Part shown: one piece after another, positions 45,135 to 53,073 of the stretch
How positions within the stretch are numbered: position 1 is the stretch's first letter
Layout: each line of letters opens with the position of its first letter
Assembly (NCBI RefSeq): GCF_031326225.1
Contig: NZ_CP133720.1
Coordinates: 4,402,001-4,466,000 of the forward strand
Reading direction: 5' to 3'
Length of the DNA: 64,000 nucleotides
DNA from: Undibacterium cyanobacteriorum
GTDB taxonomy: Bacteria; Pseudomonadota; Gammaproteobacteria; Burkholderiales; Burkholderiaceae_D
Program-made: the position numbers and the translations under genes
Notes under the pieces: generated by a model
The model's database searches: none
Seen by the model: only the letters and a program-made list of their open reading frames with translations
What the model was told of the DNA's origin: nothing

Positions 45135-45665
45135 ATGCATCCACACAATCCCTACGCGGCACCTGATAGCGAACTTGATGTGCTGCCTCAGCACTGCAGT
45201 CGCGATGGCAAATTCGCCCTGCTTCCCTCGGGTTGCGACCTCCCTGCGCGCTGCATCAAGTGCAATGCACCAGTCGCCATCGCACCCAAAAAGACGACGC
45301 TGTATTGGCATACACCATGGTTGTATTTGCTGATCCTGCTCAACATACTGATTTACATCATCGTTGGCTTGATCGCCCGCCGTACCCATGCCGTCACACC
45401 TTATTTGTGTGATCAACATCGACTGCGTCGACGCCGTCGCATGCAGCTCTGTTTTGGCGCTAGCCTCGCATGCATCGCCCTCACCTTCGTCGGCGATCAC
45501 TTTCAATCAGGTGCTGTGTTTGGCCTGTCGATATTTGGTGCGCTCATCTTCTTTATCGTCGGCCTGTTTGTCTCGCGACGTCTGTATGCCAACAAGATCA
45601 CAAAGGAATACACCCGCATTGGTGGCTGTGGCGAAGCCTTTTTAGCCTCCTTACGACAACAATAA
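45135..45665 (+). CDS. Membrane protein with a CxxC...CxxH knuckle
   Basis: A 176-residue protein. It begins MHPHNPYAAPDSEL, a lead common to a class of small proteobacterial membrane proteins. A soluble N-terminal part carries Cys40 and Cys43 (CIKC) and, after the first membrane helix, LCDQHRLRRRRR gives a Cys and His that could complete a metal site. Membrane segments lie at about 60-80, 104-120 and 124-146. No named function. It is probably cotranscribed with the SUFU gene. Confidence 0.7.
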   Translation: MHPHNPYAAPDSELDVLPQHCSRDGKFALLPSGCDLPARCIKCNAPVAIAPKKTTLYWHTPWLYLLILLNILIYIIVGLIARRTHAVTPYLCDQHRLRRRRRMQLCFGASLACIALTFVGDHFQSGAVFGLSIFGALIFFIVGLFVSRRLYANKITKEYTRIGGCGEAFLASLRQQ

Positions 45666-45701
45666 AACCAGCACGAAAAACAAGATTCGCAAAAAGAACA
45701 C

Positions 45702-45746
45702 AAAAATCTTCAAATTTTATGTAAAGGATGCTTGACAAAGATTTTT
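45702..45746 (+). terminator. Possible terminator after the knuckle membrane protein gene
   Basis: AAAAATCTT (45702-45710) can pair with AAGATTTTT (45738-45746), followed by more T, but the loop is 27 bases long and contains the first operator copy. Confidence 0.35.
45720..45737 (-). promoter_or_regulatory. Operator-like copy 1 (inverted)
   Basis: Read on the minus strand this is TGTCAAGCATCCTTTACA, with the same two arms as the three plus-strand copies downstream. It overlaps the TTGACA -35 box of the promoter at 45732. Confidence 0.6.
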
Positions 45747-45759
45747 TTGACGCTAAAAT
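45732..45759 (+). promoter_or_regulatory. Sigma-70 promoter
   Basis: A perfect -35 box TTGACA (45732-45737) is separated by 16 bases from TAAAAT (45754-45759). Operator copies overlap the -35 box (copy 1) and the -10 box (copy 2). It probably drives the short noncoding unit at 45766-45903. Confidence 0.65.
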
Positions 45760-45776
45760 GTCAAACATGCTTTACA
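45759..45776 (+). promoter_or_regulatory. Operator-like copy 2
   Basis: TGTCAAACATGCTTTACA, an imperfect palindrome, begins on the last base of the -10 box, where a bound protein would block transcription. Confidence 0.65.
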
Positions 45777-45903
45777 CAACAAGCACTGCAAAACCAAGCA
45801 AAGCTGATTGTTGAGAAAAGCCGCAATACCTAAGTAATACTTAAGTTATACCTAAGCAAAATCCAAGCAGCACAAGGAATTTTCCCAACGCTGCTTATTT
45901 TTT
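45766..45903 (+). ncRNA. Candidate short noncoding transcript, unit 1
   Basis: From the promoter at 45732 a transcript would start near 45766 and end at the terminator at 45865-45903. No ATG-led frame of any use lies inside. It contains internal inverted repeats around CCTAAGTAATACTTAAG. The start is inferred from promoter spacing. Confidence 0.35.
45865..45903 (+). terminator. Intrinsic terminator of unit 1
   Basis: AAGCAGC (45865-45871) pairs with GCTGCTT (45890-45896). The loop holds a second small stem, GGAA-TT-TTCC. A T-run follows. Confidence 0.65.
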
Positions 45904-45912
45904 AAACTGATA

Positions 45913-45930
45913 TGTCAAGCGTGCTTTACA
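45913..45930 (+). promoter_or_regulatory. Operator-like copy 3
   Basis: TGTCAAGCGTGCTTTACA lies ten bases after the unit 1 terminator T-run. Confidence 0.6.
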
Positions 45931-46011
45931 AGTTAGAACAGCAGAACATCTAACCGAAAAGCGCAGCAAGTGCAGCACTAGCAAGGTGTCTTCAGACCCC
46001 CTGCTTTTTTT
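45931..46011 (+). ncRNA. Candidate short noncoding transcript, unit 2
   Basis: This is the segment between operator copy 3 and the next terminator. It has no ATG. Its own promoter is not obvious, so it may be read-through sequence rather than a separate RNA. Confidence 0.25.
45980..46011 (+). terminator. Intrinsic terminator of unit 2
   Basis: AGCAAGGTGTC (45980-45990) pairs with GACCCCCTGCT (45995-46005), with two mismatches and a four-base loop. Seven T follow. Confidence 0.6.
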
Positions 46012-46022
46012 ATCGCCTGACG

Positions 46023-46040
46023 TGTCAACTTTACTTTACA
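46023..46040 (+). promoter_or_regulatory. Operator-like copy 4
   Basis: TGTCAACTTTACTTTACA lies 34 bases ahead of the start codon at 46075 and could control that gene. Confidence 0.6.
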
Positions 46041-46074
46041 TCGCTGTTTTTAAACGAACTTTTTGGAGACCATC

Positions 46075-46461
46075 ATGAACAAAATTACGATCAATTCCAC
46101 ATCTTTGCGTGAACTCAATGGCGCCATCATTTTGGCTTCTTTGATGTGGTCACTAATGATGATACTGGGCGACGAAATCATCCACAGCTTCGGCCGCATG
46201 GCGTTTGGTTTATTGCCTATCGTGCCGGTCGCGATTTTTGGTACAGCCTTGATTCGCCACCTTAAACGTACGGGACATCCAGCGCAAAAAAACATGCCTA
46301 GCCATGTTGGAATCGCAACCGCACTGACTGTCATTTTTGTGACGCAATTGAGCAAATTGGAGGGCGCAGGTTTTGCCCAAATAAGTGCGATGGCAGCATA
46401 TACCTGCTTCGTTATGGTCTTGTGTTTCTCAATCGGTGCGCGTCGCCTGTTGAGCAAATAA
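46075..46461 (+). CDS. Small four-helix membrane protein of unknown function
   Basis: A 128-residue inner-membrane protein with hydrophobic segments near 13-30 (GAIILASLMWSLMMILG), 40-58 (FGLLPIVPVAIFGTALI), 75-90 (IATALTVIFVTQL) and 103-121. Short basic loops lie between (HLKRTGHPAQK). No family recognised. The ATG at 46075 has TTGGAG seven bases upstream; an in-frame TTG inside that site is not favoured. It lies directly behind the array of four operator-like sequences, so it is the most likely protein-coding target of that regulator. Confidence 0.75.
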   Translation: MNKITINSTSLRELNGAIILASLMWSLMMILGDEIIHSFGRMAFGLLPIVPVAIFGTALIRHLKRTGHPAQKNMPSHVGIATALTVIFVTQLSKLEGAGFAQISAMAAYTCFVMVLCFSIGARRLLSK

Positions 46462-46544
46462 ATTGCACAAGCCTTGTCACCAACAAACTTACAAACATTC
46501 TATCGCTATCACTTTAACTAGCACTTACCTAAGGAATATTGATC

Positions 46545-47504
46545 ATGTCACTCGCTACTACTTTCAAACTTGCCTTCGCCTCTCTCGCAATTGCCACAGT
46601 CTTTGGTGCAACGCCATGTAGTACATTTGCCGCCCCTAGCAACCAAGCTGAAAGCACCAGCAATGCCAAGGTAGCACAAGAATTTCAAGTGGGCAGTCTG
46701 TACGTCGAAAAATACAGCAATCCAAACGCTAAGGGAGCTCCCGTCATTCTGATTCCTGGTTTGGCCAGTGGTGCGTATGTTTGGGACGAGACGGTTAAAC
46801 AATTGCGTGACAATCACGAATTGTATGTAGTCACTTTGGCTGGCTTTAATGGTAAACCAAGCATTGCGGGCCCTAAATTGCCAAAGTTAAAAGCCTCACT
46901 TCTGGAATTGATTCAAACTCAAAAAATCGATAAACCCGTCCTCGTTGGACATAGTCTGGGTTCAGCCAGTTCGATTTGGTTTGCCTTAGAACATTCCAAT
47001 TTAATTCGTGGAGTATTTGCAGTCGATGGCCTGCCTGTTTTCCCAGGTACACAAAACTTGGGTGCAGATCAACGTAAGGCAATGGCCGAAGGTGCGCGAG
47101 CCCAAATGGCGAGTCTCGATGCGGCTAGCTTCGGCGCACAACAGACTCAATACATGCGGGTTACAGGAGTGATAGACGAGAAATTGGCATTAAGCCTCGG
47201 TGTGCGCGCTGCTACGAGTGACCCCATTGCGACCGCTGACTACATGGCAGAATTGCTGTTACTTGATATGCGTCCAGACTTACACAAAATCACTGTACCA
47301 GTCGCCGTAGTTTCTCCGTTCAACGCACCAGATTTCGCCCGTGCTAATATGAATGAGGAAGGGAAAAACGCATACTACAAGAGCCTTGTGAATGGGATTC
47401 CCCAATTGAGCATGATTAGCATCACCAATGCACGACATTTTGTGATGTTGGATCAGCCTCAAGTATTTAATCAGAAGCTGCAAGAATTCCTGAAAAAGCT
47501 CTGA
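46545..47504 (+). CDS. Secreted alpha/beta hydrolase
   Basis: A 319-residue protein. A signal peptide (hydrophobic LAFASLAIATVFGATPCSTFA, cut near 29) is followed by an alpha/beta-hydrolase domain: VILIPGLASGAYVWDETVKQL, nucleophile elbow GHSLGSAS, a helical cap, and a closing NARHFVMLDQP with the likely catalytic His. Such proteins are esterases or lipases acting in the periplasm; substrate unknown. The ATG at 46545 has AAGGA nine bases upstream. It follows the membrane protein gene by 83 bases and may share its transcript, which ends at the terminator at 47534. Confidence 0.9.
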   Translation: MSLATTFKLAFASLAIATVFGATPCSTFAAPSNQAESTSNAKVAQEFQVGSLYVEKYSNPNAKGAPVILIPGLASGAYVWDETVKQLRDNHELYVVTLAGFNGKPSIAGPKLPKLKASLLELIQTQKIDKPVLVGHSLGSASSIWFALEHSNLIRGVFAVDGLPVFPGTQNLGADQRKAMAEGARAQMASLDAASFGAQQTQYMRVTGVIDEKLALSLGVRAATSDPIATADYMAELLLLDMRPDLHKITVPVAVVSPFNAPDFARANMNEEGKNAYYKSLVNGIPQLSMISITNARHFVMLDQPQVFNQKLQEFLKKL

Positions 47505-47533
47505 TCACCTCTTACATCTGGCTCCTCTAACAT

Positions 47534-47568
47534 GAGCAACTTATCCAATAAGTTGCTCTATTTTTTTG
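47534..47568 (+). terminator. Intrinsic terminator after the secreted hydrolase gene
   Basis: A perfect 11-bp stem, GAGCAACTTAT (47534-47544) and its complement (47548-47558), closes a three-base loop. It is followed by TA and seven T. The 220 bases from here to the next gene hold nothing I can support. Confidence 0.9.
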
Positions 47569-47790
47569 TCCTCGGTGTTCATGCACGAAAGATAGACCTG
47601 CATAAAAAACGAAGTCAGCTTACTTCCAATCCCGTAGCTTTATCTAAGATCTGTGCAACGAAAATGGACCGTGGCCAAGCACACCACCGCCAACACATGC
47701 CGACAAACAAATTCACAAGATTGTGCATGACACCCTGAGTAGTTTTTGGTATTCGCCGCAGTTAATCGTCGCCATCTATTACGAGGAAAC

Positions 47791-48555
47791 TTAAGGGCGT
47801 TTAGAGGAGTTTCCCTTCCAAGGTGTACTCAGACGTTGGAGGGTCTTGTCGCGTTCCATCGCCGCAAAAGCTTGGCGGACTTGTCGCATAAATTCCGGCG
47901 ACGAGGATTTACTGAAAGCGAAATACAGGGCATCATCACGTGGAATTTGCACCGTCTTTTCTACTTCATCTTCGCCCAAGCCGCACTCTTTCACAAACAC
48001 TGCAATGCCGTCGGGATCAAAAGGAATAAGATCAACGCGCCCCACTTTGAATTTACGACAATTCGAAGTCATAGAAGGCGCGGTATCAACCTTGATGCCC
48101 AGACGGGCAAACGAAGGGAGGCTGGCATTACTCGCTTCATCACCGATCAAGTAGCGCTTGGCGTCATCCAAAGATTTCACCACCACATCGCCACGTCGTT
48201 TTAAGCGATACAACCACTCTTCACTGGTGGTGACCGGGCCGATCCAGTGATAGTGCGCTTCACGCTCTGGGATACGCGCTACGGTGAACAGCAAAACATT
48301 CGGTTCCATCTGCGCGGTCCGCAAAGCACGCGTCCACGGCAATACTTCGGTTTGCAACTGCATCTTCAAACGTTTTGCCAATTCACTAGCAACATCGACA
48401 CTGAGCCCCTGAACCCGACCATCACGTACGAAGTTATAAGGATAGTTGACGTCACTCGTGACCGCACGCAAGATCGGCACCGACTCGGCCGCAAACACCG
48501 AGCGATCAGGGCTAACAAACATCCACAGCAGAAAAATCAAGCAGGCTCGTCTCAC
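47791..48555 (-). CDS. Periplasmic substrate-binding protein (SBP_bac_3-like)
   Basis: A 254-residue protein with a signal peptide (MRRACLIFLLWMFVSPDRSVFA, cut near 22). The remainder is a type 2 periplasmic binding fold of the amino-acid-binding family 3: PYNFVRDGRVQGLSVDVASELAKRLKMQLQTEVLPWTRAL in lobe 1 and GDEASNASLPSFARLGIKVDTAPS in lobe 2. No permease or ATPase gene is adjacent, so it may be an orphan binding protein or a sensor-like protein, a common situation in this family. It is divergent from the secreted protein gene at 48835. Confidence 0.85.
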   Translation of the reverse strand: MRRACLIFLLWMFVSPDRSVFAAESVPILRAVTSDVNYPYNFVRDGRVQGLSVDVASELAKRLKMQLQTEVLPWTRALRTAQMEPNVLLFTVARIPEREAHYHWIGPVTTSEEWLYRLKRRGDVVVKSLDDAKRYLIGDEASNASLPSFARLGIKVDTAPSMTSNCRKFKVGRVDLIPFDPDGIAVFVKECGLGEDEVEKTVQIPRDDALYFAFSKSSSPEFMRQVRQAFAAMERDKTLQRLSTPWKGNSSKRP

Positions 48556-48617
48556 GCTACTCTGGGTTCCAAATGTATTGACTCGAATTCTAATGATGGC
48601 TACGAAGATTAATCCTT

Positions 48618-48648
48618 GCTAGCCTGAGAGCCTAGAGTAAAGGCTAGC
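48618..48648. repeat. 8-bp inverted repeat between divergent genes
   Basis: GCTAGCCT (48618-48625) and AGGCTAGC (48641-48648) flank a 15-base spacer in the upstream region of the binding protein gene. It may be an operator. Confidence 0.35.
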
Positions 48649-48834
48649 GCCGCAAGACGCAAGCACAGCGCCTATCTCGTTATTTTTTTGCCTAAACTAA
48701 CTAACACTGAATTGCGTTACGCCGCATGATTTTGTTGAAATTTACGGTGCTTCGTCCCATTGTTATTCCGCATTTTGATGCGAGCACCTACCATTACAAC
48801 ACTGATACGCCACCGACTTAGCTCCTTCGTCGCC

Positions 48835-49554
48835 ATGAACAAATTTAACCGACTATTGAAACTACTCTCCATGTCATTTGCAATTGCTTTGTTTCTGAGC
48901 AGCGCGCTCAGCAGCACCCATGCACAAGACTTGCCACTCGCCCGTATCTATACAATCGGGCAACATCATGGGGACGAAGCCCCGGCAAAGTTCGATCAAG
49001 GCTGGCTCGGATTGATCGTTAAAAACGGTAAGGCAGAACTCAAATCAGTGCGCCCCCAAGTCAAAACTGTGTATGACCAAGTGCTCGATGATATCAACAA
49101 CAAACAGTCTTACTCTGGCCGTGAAATCAGCGTCAAAGGTGATGCACCTTTACTCCTGATTCAAATGAATAGCCTCACTCCAGGAAAAGTCGAGATGGCG
49201 ACTATCGAACAAATCGAAAACTCAGCGACTCTGACATTCCATCAACAAGACTACGTACTCGATCATGAATGCGTAAAACAAAAAGCGGGCACGAAACTCA
49301 CCCCCTGCAAAATCATCCTGCAGCAAGGAAGCAATAAACAAGCGATTGAGGAAAATTTTCTTTACCCCGACGGTAACTTCACGAAATCGGTGCAAGTTGT
49401 GTGGGCCGGCGATCTCGATCGCGACGGCAAACTCGATTTGATCCTTCGCACCAACGGCGACAACAACTCAATCCTGATGGTTTACCTTTCATCAATGGCG
49501 AAAGGTCGACACATGCTCAAGAAAGTGGCCTCCTACGAAATCATCGGTTGTTAA
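48835..49554 (+). CDS. Secreted protein with a C-terminal DxDxDGKxD metal-type motif
   Basis: A 239-residue protein with a signal peptide (LSMSFAIALFLSSALSSTHA, cut near 31). The mature part is mixed; residues near 199-210 read DLDRDGKLDLILR, the Ca-binding loop of FG-GAP/VCBS-type repeats, followed by NGDNNSILMVYLS. No named family otherwise. The ATG at 48835 precedes the signal peptide; the upstream open frame to 48760 has no ribosome site. It lies ahead of the DUF2214 gene on the same strand with 73 bases between. Confidence 0.75.
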   Translation: MNKFNRLLKLLSMSFAIALFLSSALSSTHAQDLPLARIYTIGQHHGDEAPAKFDQGWLGLIVKNGKAELKSVRPQVKTVYDQVLDDINNKQSYSGREISVKGDAPLLLIQMNSLTPGKVEMATIEQIENSATLTFHQQDYVLDHECVKQKAGTKLTPCKIILQQGSNKQAIEENFLYPDGNFTKSVQVVWAGDLDRDGKLDLILRTNGDNNSILMVYLSSMAKGRHMLKKVASYEIIGC

Positions 49555-49627
49555 AAAAGTCATCAAACGGCCGAAGCCAGTCGAAATTTGAGCTATGATG
49601 GCGCGCATTCATGGAGAGGAGCTTCTG

Positions 49628-50065
49628 ATGGATTACGTGATTGTGAAATACCTGCATATGATCGGTATCTTGGTGCTGTTCGCCAGCCTCGTTCTTGAAC
49701 ACTCTCTACTACGCCCCGAGGTTTCTGCAGCGACGATAAAGAAATTAGCGATCGTCGATGGCATTTATGGTTTCTCTGCCTTGATCGTGATGCTTGCTGG
49801 CTTAATGCTGTGGTTTCAAGTTGGCAAAGGCAGCGCTTTCTATACGCCCAACCATATATTCCATCTCAAAGTCGGACTATTTGCCTTAGTCGGACTTGCT
49901 TCTATCTATCCAACCGCCTTCTTCCTAAAGCATCGCAAAACGCAAGCCGAATCAATCGCAATACCGAAGGCAATCATCATGATTGTGCGATGTGAAATGC
50001 TGGCAATACTAGTGCTTCCACTGTTCGCCGTCATGATGGCGCAAGGTCTTGGATTACCGCATTGA
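49628..50065 (+). CDS. DUF2214 family membrane protein
   Basis: A 145-residue inner-membrane protein with four helices, in order MDYVIVKYLHMIGILVLFAS, ALIVMLAGLMLWF, HLKVGLFALVGLASIYPTAFF and EMLAILVLPLFAVMMA. The pattern YLHMIGILVLFASLVLEH with conserved His and Glu and the later KVGLFALVGLAS fit the DUF2214 family, which has no assigned function. GAGAGGAGC upstream of the ATG at 49628 sets the start. The next gene begins 26 bases downstream and is probably cotranscribed. Confidence 0.85.
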   Translation: MDYVIVKYLHMIGILVLFASLVLEHSLLRPEVSAATIKKLAIVDGIYGFSALIVMLAGLMLWFQVGKGSAFYTPNHIFHLKVGLFALVGLASIYPTAFFLKHRKTQAESIAIPKAIIMIVRCEMLAILVLPLFAVMMAQGLGLPH

Positions 50066-50091
50066 GCGCATCACATTACCCAAGAAAGACT

Positions 50092-50898
50092 ATGCGAACC
50101 TCTCGCCTCGCTTCCCTGCTCAGCTGTTTCACCTTGGTGATGGCTACGAGTACAACATCCGCGCTTCACTTCGATAGTGGCGATGCCAACACGGCGACTC
50201 CACAATACGGATTTAAGGTGGTGGCAGCCTATCCGCATGATCGCAATGCGTTCACGCAAGGGCTCATTTTCCGGGACAATTTTTTGTACGAAAGTACCGG
50301 ACGCTACGGCGCTTCGACCTTGCGCAAGATTGAGTTAGAAACGGGTAAAGTCCTATCGCAACGCAAGCTTCCCGATCAAATTTTTGGTGAAGGTATCGTC
50401 GACTTCGACAATGACTTAGTATGGCTAACGTGGACCTCTGGTTTTGGTGCGGTGTTCGATCTCAACACCTTTGCAGTCAAAAAACAATTCCAGTACACCG
50501 GCGAGGGTTGGGGGCTTACCCGAACCAAAGATGCCATCGTCATGAGCGATGGCACAGCCCAGCTGCGTTTTCTTGACCCCAATAGTTTGCAAGAAATACG
50601 TCGTATCAAAGTCAGCGATCACGGCAAACCCGTGACCCAGTTAAACGAACTCGAAATGGTAGAAGGTGAGATCTTCGCCAATATCTGGCAGACCGATTTC
50701 ATTGCGCGCATCGATCCCGACACCGGCAAAGTGAAGGGCTGGATCAACCTCAAAGGTTTGCTGCCACAGTCTGAGATGAAGCCCGATACCGACGTCTTAA
50801 ATGGCATTGCTTACGACCCCGTGAAGAAGCGCCTATTTGTCACTGGCAAGCTGTGGCCGAAAGTATTTGAGATTGAGATACAGCCTTCGACAAACTGA
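50092..50898 (+). CDS. Glutaminyl-peptide cyclotransferase (glutamine cyclotransferase family)
   Basis: A 268-residue secreted protein. A signal peptide (about 1-25) is followed by a five-bladed-type propeller of the PF05096 family: FKVVAAYPHDRNAFTQGLIFRDNFLYESTGRYGASTLRKIELETG, LPDQIFGEGI, LTWTSGFGAVFD, GEGWGLT, SDGTAQLRFLDP, LNELEMVEGEIFANIW and LNGIAYDPVKKRLFVTGKLWPKVFEIE. These enzymes convert N-terminal Gln to pyroglutamate on exported peptides or free Gln. The ATG at 50092 is preferred over an upstream TTG that overlaps the DUF2214 stop. Confidence 0.92.
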   Translation: MRTSRLASLLSCFTLVMATSTTSALHFDSGDANTATPQYGFKVVAAYPHDRNAFTQGLIFRDNFLYESTGRYGASTLRKIELETGKVLSQRKLPDQIFGEGIVDFDNDLVWLTWTSGFGAVFDLNTFAVKKQFQYTGEGWGLTRTKDAIVMSDGTAQLRFLDPNSLQEIRRIKVSDHGKPVTQLNELEMVEGEIFANIWQTDFIARIDPDTGKVKGWINLKGLLPQSEMKPDTDVLNGIAYDPVKKRLFVTGKLWPKVFEIEIQPSTN

Positions 50899-51051
50899 AA
50901 TCGCCCTCCTGACCACCGAAGGCAAGCTGCAATAGTTTGCCCCGTTCGGATCAGCAAAAAAGCGACATCTCAGGCGGCAATAATTTTTGTATCGTGCTCG
51001 CATCGCTTACACTTTGGACTCGTTTTCTGACATACCGAAAGGACCCACACG

Positions 51052-51531
51052 ATGAAAAAATTCTCCAAGCATTGGCATCTTCTATGTGGCCTGCTCGCCA
51101 TTGGCCTATCACCAATCGCGAGTCACGCGGCGGATAATAAAAGCTGCCCTTACACCGAGGCCTATCTTTCAGAACAACTAGGTGTGACCGTAAAGGTCGT
51201 CACACAAATGCCAGGCTTGCTTGGCCCTGCATGTGAATACGCTGATGCCAAACGCAGCCTTAAGATTGCCGTCGACGCTGGTCGCAATCCGGCGCCATCG
51301 GCAGATGCATGGCGCAAGATGGCCAATCCGCCGGGCACAAAATGGAAGACGGTTGCGGGTGACGCCGACAAAGCTGTCCTACTGGAAGCAAGCCCCAATA
51401 TGGAGCTGCACCCTTCTCTCAGTTATGAGCGCAAAGGATGGTTGGTACAAATCAATGTGATGGGTATTCAGGCGAATGAAGTATCCAAATGGAACGAGAA
51501 ACTATTGAAACTCAAACGCCTTCCAGAATAA
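51052..51531 (+). CDS. Small secreted protein of unknown function
   Basis: A 159-residue protein with a signal peptide (LLCGLLAIGLSPIASHAA, cut near 27). It has two conserved-looking Cys in the mature part (NKSCPYTEAYL and GPACEYADAK), suitable for a disulfide. No family recognised. A ribosome site, GAAAGGAC, lies upstream of the ATG at 51052. It ends 13 bases from the converging SOUL gene. Confidence 0.75.
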   Translation: MKKFSKHWHLLCGLLAIGLSPIASHAADNKSCPYTEAYLSEQLGVTVKVVTQMPGLLGPACEYADAKRSLKIAVDAGRNPAPSADAWRKMANPPGTKWKTVAGDADKAVLLEASPNMELHPSLSYERKGWLVQINVMGIQANEVSKWNEKLLKLKRLPE

Positions 51532-51544
51532 AGATGTAGCTTGT

Positions 51545-52222
51545 TCAGGGATTGGTGTTGGAAGTTGGACTGGCGAGCGCAATCCAGATTTCATTGCGAC
51601 GTAAAAAAGGCAATGAGAACGGCGCGTTATAGCGTGAAAAAATGGGCTCGCCTTGTGCCACCAATCCAGCTTCTTTCATGCACTGCCGCAGGGCTGCGAG
51701 CTTTTCCTCATACAGCTCTTGTGACCAACTCCCGGAATACTTCAACACCGCATAAGTTTGAGCAGGCATTTCGCGCAGTTTTACTTTTGGGTTGAGTGGC
51801 TCAGGCAAGGTCTCCATCGTGAATTCACTCGGCATCACAAACTGAACCAAATAGCCACCCTCGACATTGGTTTGTGCCACTGGTGCCGTCATCTCAATCT
51901 TCACTGGCTTCGCGTTTTGTGCCGCCGTTTGCGACACCGGCGCAGTCATTTCCAACTTCTTGGCGCCCTTATTCTTGCCAAAGATATAGCCGCCAAGATA
52001 TTCAAAGGCGGTATTCCCTGCTTTATCGGCGGGCCCCGGCACCAGCACTTCAGCCACTAAATAGGCATGGTACTTACGCACTTCAAACTGCGGATAGCGT
52101 TTGACGACATCGTACTTGGGTTCTTCAATCGCCCAAGCCGAACTCGAGACTAGCGAGAATCCCAATAGAGACAAGACGCCACTCAGGGATCGCCATAATG
52201 AGCTAGATAAAGAGCTAGACAT
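51545..52222 (-). CDS. SOUL family haem-binding-like protein
   Basis: A 225-residue protein with a signal peptide (about 1-31, SLLGFSLVSSSAWA). The SOUL/HBP domain follows: EPKYDVVKRYPQFEVRKYHAYLVAEV, FEYLGGYIFGKNKGAKKLEMTAPV (with its second copy KIEMTAPVAQT), FVMPSEFTMETLPEPLNPKVKLREMPAQTYAVLKYSGSW and FSLPFLRRNEIWI. Related proteins bind haem or porphyrins, though several bacterial ones may not. The signal peptide places it in the periplasm. Confidence 0.93.
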   Translation of the reverse strand: MSSSLSSSLWRSLSGVLSLLGFSLVSSSAWAIEEPKYDVVKRYPQFEVRKYHAYLVAEVLVPGPADKAGNTAFEYLGGYIFGKNKGAKKLEMTAPVSQTAAQNAKPVKIEMTAPVAQTNVEGGYLVQFVMPSEFTMETLPEPLNPKVKLREMPAQTYAVLKYSGSWSQELYEEKLAALRQCMKEAGLVAQGEPIFSRYNAPFSLPFLRRNEIWIALASPTSNTNP

Positions 52223-52483
52223 AGTTTGACCTTTTCGGCTGATTTAACACGCACTAGGATACAGAAAAGTGCTCAGACGTGCCGGCAAACACTACGTCAA
52301 GTTACTGCTGCTGTGCTTTTTGTCCTACTTCTTCCGCACAATTTCTCATTCTTGTCTTATTCCTATCCACTTCATCAATCTATGCAAATGAAGCGGCAAC
52401 TTTTCTAGACATTTCAGCTCTAAGCAGTGGCGCTCGTCCCCCTCGGTCGCAAAACTATCGAAAACTGAAAGGGAATTCACTCT
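52223..52483. other. Divergent gap between the SOUL and PhnB-like genes
   Basis: AAAGGG lies ahead of the ATG at 52484 as ribosome site. I see no other element in these 261 bases. Confidence 0.5.
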
Positions 52484-52969
52484 ATGAAAGTCGCAAAAAA
52501 TACTATTTGTCTCTGGTTCAATGGTGATGCGGAACAAGCAGCACGTTTTTACGCCGACACCTTTCCCGATTCCTCAGTCGATGCGATTCATCTCGCGCCG
52601 GGCGACTTTCCTGCTGGGCAGGAAGGCCAGGTGATCACCGTACAATTTACCGTGATGAGCATCCCCTGCCTCGGACTCAACGGTGGCCCAGCCTTCACGC
52701 ACGATGAAGCGTTTTCGTTTCAGGTAGCGACGGAAACCCAAGAAGAAACCGATCGCTATTGGAACGCGATTATCGATCATGGTGGCCAAGCCAGTGCTTG
52801 CGGTTGGTGCAAGGATAAGTGGGGCATTTCTTGGCAGATTACGCCAATCGCCCTCACTGAAGGGATCTGCGATCCTGATCGTGCGGCGGCCAAACGTGTC
52901 TTCAATGCCATGATGGAGATGAGCAAAATTGATATCGCTCGTATTGAAGCGGCACGCGCGGGACGCTAA
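52484..52969 (+). CDS. PhnB-like VOC family protein
   Basis: A 161-residue protein of the 3-demethylubiquinone-methyltransferase-like VOC group (PF06983). It begins TICLWFNGDAEQAARFYADTFPDSSVDAI, then GQVITVQFTVMSIPCLGLNGGPAFTHDEAFSFQVATETQEETDRYWNAI, and ends GWCKDKWGISWQITPIAL, all typical. Despite the group's name it is not a methyltransferase; function is unknown. It converges with the metallopeptidase gene. Confidence 0.92.
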   Translation: MKVAKNTICLWFNGDAEQAARFYADTFPDSSVDAIHLAPGDFPAGQEGQVITVQFTVMSIPCLGLNGGPAFTHDEAFSFQVATETQEETDRYWNAIIDHGGQASACGWCKDKWGISWQITPIALTEGICDPDRAAAKRVFNAMMEMSKIDIARIEAARAGR

Positions 52970-53007
52970 TGCGTCGCGGCGCGTCAGATAGCTGATCGCC
53001 ATGTCAT

Positions 53008-53036
53008 GAAAGAGTCAAGCAAAGTGATTCTCTTTC
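53008..53036. terminator. Weak bidirectional hairpin between convergent genes
   Basis: GAAAGAG (53008-53014) pairs with CTCTTTC (53030-53036) across a 15-base loop. There is no good T-run. It lies between the VOC gene and the metallopeptidase gene. Confidence 0.3.
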
Positions 53037-53073
53037 CTAGCATAACGGTATGACGCGCCCCCTTTCACGCAGC

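Noticed and set aside
45759..45776. Operator copies as PpsR/CrtJ sites (TGT-N12-ACA)
   Set aside because: The spacing fits, but no photosynthesis gene or PpsR gene is present, and the same spacing serves other dimeric regulators.
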